From Thermoleophilia bacterium (lineage in GTDB: Bacteria > Actinomycetota > Thermoleophilia > Gaiellales > SKUG01): DNA of 64,000 bases. Below, piece after piece: positions 57,295 to 64,000 of this stretch. Under the pieces are notes generated by a model that saw nothing but the letters and a program-made list of their open reading frames with translations, did no database searches and was not told the DNA's origin. How positions within the stretch are numbered: position 1 is the first letter of the stretch; every line of letters begins with the position of its first letter. Made by a program: the position numbers and the translations under genes. The stretch covers positions 124,001 to 188,000 of the forward strand of contig JAOPYQ010000015.1 in assembly GCA_025964555.1 (NCBI GenBank), written 5' to 3'.

Positions 57295-58533
57295 TCAGGC
57301 GATGCGTGCGCGCGGAAGCCGGACGGTGAAGCGGGCGCCGACCGGCTCGTTGGGCTCGAACCATACGGAGCCGCCCTGGGCGCGTGCGAGCCCGTCGGTG
57401 ATCGACAGCCCGAGTCCCGTGCCGGTCCCGTCGGAGCAGCCGTCGCCCCGGCCGCGGGCGAAGCGGTCGAACAGGCGCGGTACGAACTGCTCGGGTACGC
57501 CATCACCGGAATCGCTCACCCGGATACACACGCACTCGTCCTCATAGGCGGTATCCACCGTGATCGGCGCGGCTCCGTACTTCACCGCGTTGGAGATGAA
57601 GTTGACGAGGATCTGCTGGACGTGATCGGCATCGGCGAACGCTTCGGCGCCCACGTCACAGTCGACATCGACCCCATCCACGCCCAGCTCCTGGATCGTC
57701 TGGGCGACGGCTCGTCCGATGTTGACATTGACCGGCGTGGTCTTGATGCCACCGCTCTCGATGTTCGCTACTGACAACAGGTCGCCGACCAGACGAGCCA
57801 AGCGCTGGGACTGGACGTCGATGATCCCGACATAGCGGAGCTTCTCCGCTTCGGGGATCGTGTCCCACATGGTGAGCATCGTCGAGGAGAAGCCGGTGAT
57901 CGACGCAAGCGGCGTTCGAAGTTCGTGCGATGCCATGGCCACGAACTCGCTCTTGAGCTGGTCCAGGCGACGTAGCTCTTCGTTCGATCGCTGCAGCTCC
58001 TCGGCAAGCAGTCGGTTCGCGTGCTCGTCGCGAGTGTCGGCGGTCGCGTCTCGCGTGTCGGCCGCGGCATCGCGGGTGTCGGCGGTCGCGTCGCGGGTGT
58101 CCGCGGTAGCGTCGCGACTGTCGGCGGTTGCGTCGCGTGAGTCGGCGGTAGCTTCGCGCGTGTCTGCTGTTGCCTCACGAGTGTCCGCCGACGCCTCCCT
58201 GGTGTCGGCGGTCGCGTCGCGCGAATCGGCTGACGCTTCGCGTGTGTCGGCCGTGGCGTCGCGCGTGTTCGCGGTCGCATCTCGCGCGTCCGCCGATGAA
58301 CGACGCGTTTCGGTGTCGACGTGGCGGGCGCTCGCCTCGGAGGTGCGAGTCGTCTCGGTCGCCACTCGGGCTTCGGTGATCGCCAGCCGGGCGTCTCCCG
58401 TGGCCTCGCGCATGTCGGAGGTGACCTCGACGGCGCAGTCGGTCGCGGTCCGGATGTCGAGCGCAGCGACGCGGGCGGCGCCCGTCGCAGTTCGCAGCGA
58501 GGCGATGTCGTCCTCGTCAGGCCGCTCGGTCAA
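57295..58533 (-). CDS. Soluble histidine kinase with 12 heptad repeats
   Basis: 412 residues. Residues 85-168 are twelve tandem 7-residue repeats of type D-A-T-A-D-T-R (variants EASADSR, EATADTR). HisKA follows with H203 ('ASHELRTPLA'); HATPase has N box 'NFISNAVKYG', G1 'DSGDGVP', F 'LFDRFARG' and G2 'GTGLGLSI'. No membrane segment is seen. The repeat region should form a long charged coiled coil that signals or sets oligomer length. No adjacent response regulator. Confidence 0.9.
   Translation of the reverse strand: MTERPDEDDIASLRTATGAARVAALDIRTATDCAVEVTSDMREATGDARLAITEARVATETTRTSEASARHVDTETRRSSADARDATANTRDATADTREASADSRDATADTREASADTREATADTREATADSRDATADSRDATADTRDATADTRDAAADTRDATADTRDEHANRLLAEELQRSNEELRRLDQLKSEFVAMASHELRTPLASITGFSSTMLTMWDTIPEAEKLRYVGIIDVQSQRLARLVGDLLSVANIESGGIKTTPVNVNIGRAVAQTIQELGVDGVDVDCDVGAEAFADADHVQQILVNFISNAVKYGAAPITVDTAYEDECVCIRVSDSGDGVPEQFVPRLFDRFARGRGDGCSDGTGTGLGLSITDGLARAQGGSVWFEPNEPVGARFTVRLPRARIA
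58030..58281 (-). repeat. 12 x 21-bp in-frame tandem repeat inside the kinase gene
   Basis: 252 bp of 21-bp units (gcg tcg cgg/cga gtg tcg gcg g(t)c pattern on the plus strand) coding for D/E-A-T/S-A-D-T/S-R. In-frame period means copy-number change keeps the frame. Confidence 0.9.
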
Positions 58534-58710
58534 ATCGCTCAGATCCCTTCAACCGACAACGGACACGGCCGTCGGGGCGGGAACGCGTTGACAGCGGTGT
58601 ACTGCCTCAATCGTGTCCGGGAGGGTCGGATGGAAACATCTCGGGCGTCCAAACCCGCGAAATATCAATGCTTCGATGATGTGACATCGAGCGCCGAAAC
58701 GCGCCCGACG

Positions 58711-59184
58711 TCACATGCCCGGCTTGTAGACCATTACGTACAGGAACGCGATGATGATGAGGTTGAGCAGATTGCCGACGATCGGCCCGAGCTTGCCGCT
58801 CGACAGGCGGATGAGCGCCTCGTCGGTCTCGCGGCCGGCGGCGACGGCTTCGGTGGCGGAGCGGTGGACCCTCTTGGAGTGACGTCCGAGCACGCCGGCG
58901 CCGAGCACGACCGCGGCGACCCACAGCACGTAGGCGGCAGTGACCCAGCCCATGTCGTACGAGAACCCGCGGTCGTCGACCATCAGCGTGCCGCTGATGA
59001 GCAGGACGAGCGCGCCGGGGAGCGTGGCGATGAACTCGATGCGGTGGTTGACGCCGCTCCACAGCGCGATGTCAGACGACCGCTTCGAGGTGCCCGCCAT
59101 GATCCCGGAGTAGTTGGCGACGCCAACGCCTGCAGCGAGCATCGCCAAGCCGAACATGTGGGCGAAGAAGAGGAAGTTGGTCAT
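58711..59184 (-). CDS. DUF2269 membrane protein
   Basis: 157 residues, four transmembrane helices; N-terminus 'MTNFLFFAHMFGLAMLAAGVG', conserved His ('GVNHRIEFIATLPGALVLLISG', in part). Second DUF2269-type gene in the window. ATG 59184 chosen; ATG 59229 adds 15 Arg-rich residues. Confidence 0.8.
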   Translation of the reverse strand: MTNFLFFAHMFGLAMLAAGVGVANYSGIMAGTSKRSSDIALWSGVNHRIEFIATLPGALVLLISGTLMVDDRGFSYDMGWVTAAYVLWVAAVVLGAGVLGRHSKRVHRSATEAVAAGRETDEALIRLSSGKLGPIVGNLLNLIIIAFLYVMVYKPGM

Positions 59185-59253
59185 GGGGCTCCAGCGATCG
59201 TGGTTCGGTCGTCGTACCGATCCAACCACATGGCGCCGAGGCGCTGCACTTCG

Positions 59254-59655
59254 TCAGTCGCTCCACCAGTCGCGCGCGCCCTCGACGTCGCCGCGCCGGT
59301 CGTCTCCCAGACTGGGTGCGCCGATCACGAGCAGCTCGAGACCATCAGGGCCCCCCTCGTAGCCGCGCCACGACCCGGGCGGCACGCGAACCGCGTCCCA
59401 TTCGCTCACCTCGAGGATCTCGTCGTCGACCTTCACTCGGCCACTTCCGCGCACGACGACGTAGACCTCCTCCTGGGTCTTGTGCGTGTGCCCGTAGGGA
59501 AAGCGAACGCCGGGCGGGATGCGCTGATGGCACAGCCCGGACTGTTCGAGCTCGAGCGCGTCGGTCGCCAGGTGGAACTGGAGCCCGGGTGGGCCATCGA
59601 AGTTGGAGCCGACGTCTTCGAGGTCGCGCTTGAGGTTCTTGTGCGTGAAGGCCAT
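59254..59655 (-). CDS. Cupin-domain protein
   Basis: 133 residues. 'FPYGHTHKTQEEVYVVVRGSG' gives the H-x-H-x5-E metal motif, followed by 'DAVRVPPGSWRGYEGGPDG' second cupin motif. Small metal-binding barrel, function unknown. 69 bp upstream of the DUF2269 gene and in the same direction. Confidence 0.88.
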   Translation of the reverse strand: MAFTHKNLKRDLEDVGSNFDGPPGLQFHLATDALELEQSGLCHQRIPPGVRFPYGHTHKTQEEVYVVVRGSGRVKVDDEILEVSEWDAVRVPPGSWRGYEGGPDGLELLVIGAPSLGDDRRGDVEGARDWWSD

Positions 59656-59740
59656 GGCGCGACCCTACTCGCGACGAGCGAACACCCGGTAGGTTCGACC
59701 GACGTACAGTGTCGCGCCGCGGCACACCGAAAGGATCCCC

Positions 59741-60418
59741 ATGCGCACGTTCCGCCCTTCCGCAGCCATGGTCGTCGCGTGCATCGCCTTGTTCGTCTCA
59801 CTTGCCGGCGTGAGCTGGGCTGCGGTCACCGTCTCCGGCGCGAACATCCGCAATGGCTCGGTCACCGGGATCGACGTGAAGAACGCGAGCCTCGGAGTCA
59901 CCGACCTGTCGCTCGTGGCGCGCAAGGCGCTGCGCGGCGCTCGGGGAGCGGCCGGTGCGACGGGGGCGACCGGCGCGACCGGCGCGACGGGCCCTGCCGG
60001 AGGAGTCGGCCCGACCGGAGCAACCGGGATCGTGACGACGACGTCGATCGTCAAGCCGATCCTGACCCTCCCGGGATCATCGCCGCTCATCTTCATCAGC
60101 GAGCCGGTGACGGTCACTGTCGCGGCAGGACAGCGACTGACCGGCGTGATCACCGGGTCGCTCGGCGTCACCGCCACTGCGACTCAGATCCGCTTCGGAT
60201 TGTGCAGGCGCGCCACCGGCAGCTCGACCATGTCCTACATCGGGAACGACTACAGTGTCATCGACATCTCCACGGCGCGCACCACCGCGAGCGTCGCGGC
60301 TACCGACGCCGACGTGCCGGCCGGGACCTGGGAGATCGCGCCATGCGCCTTCAACCTCGGCGCGAACCCCGTCAACAAGAACTGGGACGCGATCGGCTAC
60401 GTCATGGTCACCAACTAG
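59741..60418 (+). CDS. Exported collagen-like protein
   Basis: 225 residues. Signal peptide ('MVVACIALFVSLAGVSWAA'), then 'NIRNGSVTGIDVKNASLGVTDLS', cited as NIRNGSVTGIDVKN plus following LGVTDLS, a pattern repeated in many Thermoleophilia surface proteins. Residues ~66-94 are Gly-x-y collagen triplets (GARGAAGATGATGATGATG then PAGGVGPTGATG). C-terminal beta domain with two Cys. Probably a trimeric surface or secreted protein. Confidence 0.8.
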   Translation: MRTFRPSAAMVVACIALFVSLAGVSWAAVTVSGANIRNGSVTGIDVKNASLGVTDLSLVARKALRGARGAAGATGATGATGATGPAGGVGPTGATGIVTTTSIVKPILTLPGSSPLIFISEPVTVTVAAGQRLTGVITGSLGVTATATQIRFGLCRRATGSSTMSYIGNDYSVIDISTARTTASVAATDADVPAGTWEIAPCAFNLGANPVNKNWDAIGYVMVTN

Positions 60419-60436
60419 AGCGGCAACAGGCGACCG

Positions 60437-60946
60437 TTACAGCAGGGGCGTCGAGGGCGCGACGAACGCGAGGCCGACCAGCGAGCCGCGCGGATCGATC
60501 GCCTGGAAGCGAACCTCATAGAGCTCGATGACCTGGCCCGCGGGGCACTTGGTGAACAGTGGCTCGGCAAGCAGGTGCTTGCGAGTGGCGTCGACCTTGT
60601 TCGCCCTCCAGGCTCCCCTGAACTGGAAGTGGTGCACGTGCGACGGGTGGTCGGCATCCGTCACCTCCGAACCGCGATCCGCACAGGTGAGGTTGACCGC
60701 GAGACGTGCCCGATACGTGGCGGGCACGGTGGGCGCCGTGAAGTCGCTCACCTGCGCGTCGACCGCCACGCTCGTGGTGTTGTCCTGAATGAGGACCGAT
60801 GCCACACGGCCGACGATCCGGTGGTTGCGAACGAGGCGATCCGATCCCTGGAAGCTCGCGGCAGACGCTGCCGAGACGGCGAGCAGCGACACCAGCGTGC
60901 AGGCCGTGATCGACATGAGGAATCGAGACGTCGTGGAGATGCGCAT
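60437..60946 (-). CDS. Small secreted protein, unknown function
   Basis: 169 residues. Signal peptide (core '[17 protein letters not shown]', cleavage after ASA-A). Mature part beta-rich with two Cys ([16 protein letters not shown]) that may form a disulfide and His-rich '[12 protein letters not shown]'. Convergent with the collagen-like gene. Confidence 0.7.
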   Translation of the reverse strand: MRISTTSRFLMSITACTLVSLLAVSAASAASFQGSDRLVRNHRIVGRVASVLIQDNTTSVAVDAQVSDFTAPTVPATYRARLAVNLTCADRGSEVTDADHPSHVHHFQFRGAWRANKVDATRKHLLAEPLFTKCPAGQVIELYEVRFQAIDPRGSLVGLAFVAPSTPLL

Positions 60947-61050
60947 CCGTGGACCCTACACCCCGCTGACCTACGCGCGAATCGGAGATCCACGCAGCGC
61001 TAGGGTAGTCACGATACGGCAGCGCGGTCGCATGCACCGGGAGCACAGAG

Positions 61051-61608
61051 ATGAGAGCACTTCGATACTCGATCAACGTCACCCTCGACGGCTGCTGCCA
61101 CCACGAAGCAGGGCTTCCCCCGGACGACGAGTCGATGGAGTACTGGACCGCGCAGCTGGAGCGAGCCGACGCCCTGCTGTTCGGGCGGGTGACCTACGAG
61201 ATGATGGAATCGGCCTGGCGGAAGCCGACCTCGGGCGACTGGCCGGACTGGATGGATGCGCGGCAGATCCCGTTCGCCGAGACCATCGATCAGGCGAAGA
61301 AGTACGTCGTGTCGAGCACGCTGGGCGCGGTCGACTGGAATGCCGAGCTGGTGCGCAGCAACGTGGCTCGAGCGGTTCAGCAGCTCAAGGAGGAGTCAGG
61401 CGAGGGTCTTTGGGTCGGAGGCGTGACGCTCCCCCTGGCGTTGGCAGATCTGGGATTGATCGACGAGTACGAGTTCGTCGTGCAACCGGTCCTTGCCGGA
61501 CACGGGCCGACGCTGCTCGCTGGTCTGCGCGAGCGCATCCAGCTCGAGCTGGTGGACCGCAAGGAGTTCCGCTCAGGGGCGGTCGCCATGCGATACCGGC
61601 CGGCGTGA
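61051..61608 (+). CDS. DHFR/RibD C-terminal-like reductase 2
   Basis: 185 residues. '[17 protein letters not shown]', '[17 protein letters not shown]' and '[20 protein letters not shown]' define the YyaP/RibD_C family. Paralogue of the gene at 47350. GAGCACAGAG precedes the ATG; the alpha/beta hydrolase starts 44 bp downstream. Confidence 0.9.
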   Translation: MRALRYSINVTLDGCCHHEAGLPPDDESMEYWTAQLERADALLFGRVTYEMMESAWRKPTSGDWPDWMDARQIPFAETIDQAKKYVVSSTLGAVDWNAELVRSNVARAVQQLKEESGEGLWVGGVTLPLALADLGLIDEYEFVVQPVLAGHGPTLLAGLRERIQLELVDRKEFRSGAVAMRYRPA

Positions 61609-61652
61609 GGCGCCCGGCGTATCCCCCGGGCTCGCGGGTATCGCCGTTTACG

Positions 61653-62561
61653 ATGCCGACGACGACACCTGCAGGTACCGAGGAGGGACGCGAGCTGCCG
61701 CCCGTACGCGGCGTGCGACATCGCTTCGTCGAAGCCAACGGGATCACCCTCCATGTCGCCGAGGCCGGTCCCCCCGACGGCGACGACGTACTCGTCATGC
61801 TCCACGGCTGGCCCCAGCACTGGTACTGCTTTCGCGAGCTCATCCCCAGGCTCGCACCCGACGTGCGGGTGGTCTGCCCGGACATGCGCGGGTTCGGCTG
61901 GAGCGACGCCCCGCGCCGGGGATATGACAAGGAGACCCTCGCGGATGACGTGGTCGGCGTGCTCGATGCGCTCGACGTGGAATCGGCGCACCTGCTCGGG
62001 CACGACTGGGGAGGCATTGTTGCGTGGCTCGTCGCAGCCGCCCACCCAGAACGCGTTCGCACCCTCGCTGCGCTCAACACCGGGCACCTGTGGCCTGCGG
62101 GCGGCGGCTTCCGGAACGCCTGGCGCATCCTCCCCTACCAGTCGATGATCTCGATGCCGGTCACCGGCGCGGCCTTCGTGCGCCGCGCGATGGTGCCCAT
62201 CGTCGCCGCAGCCATGAGACGCTCGGGAACATGGACGGAGGTCGCGTCGCGATCCTTCGTGGAGCAGTTCGACGACCCCGCGCGCGTCGCGGCAAGTGTC
62301 GCGTTGTACCGCACGTTCCTCACCCGCGAGGCACCCCGCTGGAGCACGGGCCGGTACCGCGACCTGCGCGTGCTCGCTCCCACCCTCGTGGTGCACGGGA
62401 CGAGCGATCCCGTGCTGCGCCCCGCGATGCTCGACGGGCTCGAAGCGCACGTACCGAACCTGCACATCGAGCTCGTCGACGGCGTGAACCACTTCATCGC
62501 CGAGGAGGCACCGGAGACGGTGGCCCGCCTCGTCGCCGCACACCTCGCAGCCAACCCGTAG
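61653..62561 (+). CDS. Alpha/beta hydrolase, epoxide hydrolase-like
   Basis: 302 residues. '[16 protein letters not shown]' (HGxP oxyanion loop), nucleophile Asp in 'LGHDWGG', '[14 protein letters not shown]', and late His in '[13 protein letters not shown]'. Nucleophile Asp rather than Ser indicates the epoxide hydrolase/haloalkane dehalogenase branch. The start ATG 61653 has no strong RBS, which fits reading together with the upstream reductase. Confidence 0.88.
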   Translation: MPTTTPAGTEEGRELPPVRGVRHRFVEANGITLHVAEAGPPDGDDVLVMLHGWPQHWYCFRELIPRLAPDVRVVCPDMRGFGWSDAPRRGYDKETLADDVVGVLDALDVESAHLLGHDWGGIVAWLVAAAHPERVRTLAALNTGHLWPAGGGFRNAWRILPYQSMISMPVTGAAFVRRAMVPIVAAAMRRSGTWTEVASRSFVEQFDDPARVAASVALYRTFLTREAPRWSTGRYRDLRVLAPTLVVHGTSDPVLRPAMLDGLEAHVPNLHIELVDGVNHFIAEEAPETVARLVAAHLAANP

Positions 62562-62580
62562 CGCCACGCCTCTGGAACGA

Positions 62581-62609
62581 GAAAACCCCCGCCGGAGGCG
62601 AGGATTTTC
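62581..62609. terminator. Bidirectional terminator with T-tract
   Basis: GAAAACCCCCGCC-GGA-GGCGAGGATTTTC: 13-bp stem with two wobbles/mismatches. On the minus strand it ends TTTTC just after the tRNA gene; on the plus strand it follows the hydrolase. Confidence 0.75.
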
Positions 62610-62615
62610 ACCAGG

Positions 62616-62688
62616 TGGAGGTGGACGGGATCGAACCGACGACCTCATGCTTGCAAAGCACGCGCTCTCCCAACTGAGCTACACCCCC
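62616..62688 (-). tRNA. tRNA-Ala (TGC)
   Basis: Minus strand GGGGGTG acceptor arm pairs with CACCTCC, D-arm GCTCAGTTGGGAGAGC, anticodon stem CGTGC/GCATG with loop TTTGCAA (anticodon TGC), T-arm with TTCGATC loop, discriminator A. 73 nt. The 3' bases are CCT, so the CCA end is not encoded. Confidence 0.97.
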
Positions 62689-62736
62689 TGATACGCCGTA
62701 TCGTACATGAGGTCGCGGATTCGCGGAAGAACCCCG

Positions 62737-64000
62737 TCAGCCCGAGGACGCGGCACGAGCGTGCTCGGGCTGCGGAGCGGCATCCTGGTCGACCGAGGCG
62801 AGCGGCAGGCTCACGCGAAAGCTGGAGCCGCCGGACGACCCGCGCTCGTACCAGGCTTCGCCCTCGTGAGCGCGCGCCAGGGTCCGCACGATCGACAGCC
62901 CAAGGCCCGTGCCGGGCACCTGCGCGTCGCGTGCTTCCTGCGATCGCGTGAACGCATCGAATAGGCGCGGCACGACCTCCTCGGGAACGCCGGCGCCATC
63001 GTCGGTGACGCTGACGATCGCATTCGCCCCCGATCGACACACCTCCACACCGATCCGCCCGGCACCGTACTTGGTCGCGTTGTCCACGTAGTTGAGGACG
63101 ATCTGGCGCAGGTGCTCCGGGTCCACGCACGCGAAGAGCTCGTCGTCACCAGCGACCTCGATGTCGTCGCGATCCTGCTCGTGGAGGATCCGCTCGACGA
63201 CGGCGCGCACCGGCACGCTCATCGCGTTCGCGGAGGCATCGTCGACGTGGTGCCTGGTGAGGCTCAGCAGGTCGTCGACGAGCCGCGTCAGTCGCGCCGC
63301 CTGACGATCGATGATCTCGAGGAATTCGCGGCGCTGGTCCTCGCTCACGTCGCGGTGCAGGAGCGTGTCGGTGAAGCCGGCGATCGCAGTGAGCGGCGTG
63401 CGCAGCTCATGGTTGGCGATGGCGAGGAACTCGTCCTTGGCGCGGTCCGCCTCGGCGAGTCGCTCGTTGGCCCGCGCCAGTTCGACGGCGTGCCGTTCGC
63501 GCGCCTGCGCACGCTTCTGGTCGGTGACGTCGCGCAGGATCTTGGATGCACCGATGATCTCGCCATCGGCACCGCGCAGCGGTGAGACGGTGAGCGCCAC
63601 CTCGATCACCCGCCCGTCCCTGGTGCGTCGTCGCGTCTCGTAGTGGTCGACCTTGAGCCCCGAGAGGATCTCGCCCAGGATGTCGCGCTCGCGACCGATC
63701 AGGTCCTCCGGGAAGATGAGCGACACGTGCTGGCCGACCGCCTCGGCCGCCGTGTAGCCGAAGATGCGTTCGGCCGCCCGGTTCCAGCTGGTGATGCGAC
63801 CTTCACGGTCCTTGGAGATGATCGCGTCGTCGGAGTCGCCGATGATCGCGGCCAGCTGTTCCTGCGCTGCGCGCGCCCGACGCAGGTCGGTCACGTCGCG
63901 CACGATCTTGGACGCGCCCAGGATCGTCCCGTCGGCGCCGCGGAGCGCCGAGACCGTCACGGCGACCTCGATCACGTCACCGGACTGCGTCATCCGCTCG
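62737..64000 (-). CDS. PAS-PAS histidine kinase (partial)
   Basis: Open to the right edge; N-terminus missing. The visible 421 residues start within a PAS domain ('VIEVAVTVSALRGADGTILG'), then a full PAS ('DSDDAIISKDREGRITSWN', 'ERIFGYTAAEAVGQHV', PAC 'VIEVALTVSPLRGADGEIIG'), HisKA with H in 'IANHELRTPLT', HATPase N box 'NYVDNATKYG', G1 'DDGAGVP' and G2 'GTGLGLSI'. The two PAC segments are close copies. A nearly identical kinase core occurs at 57295. The ATG at 63993 is internal. Confidence 0.92.
   Translation of the reverse strand, partial: ERMTQSGDVIEVAVTVSALRGADGTILGASKIVRDVTDLRRARAAQEQLAAIIGDSDDAIISKDREGRITSWNRAAERIFGYTAAEAVGQHVSLIFPEDLIGRERDILGEILSGLKVDHYETRRRTRDGRVIEVALTVSPLRGADGEIIGASKILRDVTDQKRAQARERHAVELARANERLAEADRAKDEFLAIANHELRTPLTAIAGFTDTLLHRDVSEDQRREFLEIIDRQAARLTRLVDDLLSLTRHHVDDASANAMSVPVRAVVERILHEQDRDDIEVAGDDELFACVDPEHLRQIVLNYVDNATKYGAGRIGVEVCRSGANAIVSVTDDGAGVPEEVVPRLFDAFTRSQEARDAQVPGTGLGLSIVRTLARAHEGEAWYERGSSGGSSFRVSLPLASVDQDAAPQPEHARAASSG

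Noticed and set aside
58030-58281. Regular tandem repeat that might suggest a CRISPR array
   Set aside because: Units are contiguous 21-mers without spacers and encode in-frame heptads in a kinase.

Overview
The window is high-GC chromosomal DNA with dense, mostly short-spaced genes, many GTG starts and 1-11 bp stop/start overlaps. Several traits point to an actinobacterium: a dnaK-grpE-dnaJ-hspR-clpB heat-shock operon, an inositol-1-phosphate synthase next to a CDP-alcohol phosphotransferase, and a UvrA-like ABC protein. Flagellar switch and flagellin genes together with an exported collagen-like protein whose N-terminal half has the 'NGSVTGIDVKN' style suggest the class Thermoleophilia (Solirubrobacterales or Patulibacter-like). 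That placement is inference. I see no insertion sequences, phage genes, CRISPR array or rRNA. One tRNA gene is present.

Layout. 1-6.7 kb: a left-truncated glycosyltransferase-like/PHP fusion, an NmrA-like reductase, a phospholipase D-family protein, the inositol-lipid pair and a DMT transporter. 7.1-17.7 kb: a ten-gene de novo purine operon (purE-C-S-Q-L-F-M-N-H-D) with translational coupling almost throughout. It is preceded by a 422-bp non-coding leader with a terminator-like hairpin and closed by a hairpin that holds the purD stop codon in its loop. 18.0-24.8 kb: the HspR-type chaperone operon. 25.8-34.6 kb: a flagellar island with fliM, fliN, two tandem short flagellins, an unusual HTH-receiver regulator and two proline-rich proteins without signal peptides, one M15-peptidase-like and one with LysM. 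Four sites with the same sigma28-like layout (T-M-A-M, 16 nt, then a CCGAT-type -10) lie in front of fliM and each flagellin. Both flagellin leaders also carry a GGA-loop hairpin plus a GGA-containing Shine-Dalgarno, the layout expected for CsrA control.

34.6-49 kb: metabolic and small enzymes, namely gamma-glutamyltransferase, Leu-dehydrogenase-type enzyme, rhomboid protease, EEP-family hydrolase behind two tandem palindromes, cysK-cysE, an MFS transporter, a sarcosine oxidase-type flavoenzyme, and PPOX, DUF1905, DHFR-like and thioesterase genes. 48.4-64 kb: two low-complexity proteins flanking a perfect CRP-type site, a UvrA-like protein, a Ca2+/H+ antiporter-like protein, a large secreted HExxH protease, a histidine kinase with twelve 7-residue repeats, small membrane and cupin proteins, exported proteins, an alpha/beta hydrolase, tRNA-Ala(TGC) and a right-truncated PAS histidine kinase.

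The most interesting parts are the flagellar island, with its shared promoters, shared upstream box and probable CsrA leaders, and a set of signal-peptide-less Pro/Ala/Thr-rich proteins that may be export substrates. Several isolated operators are also notable.
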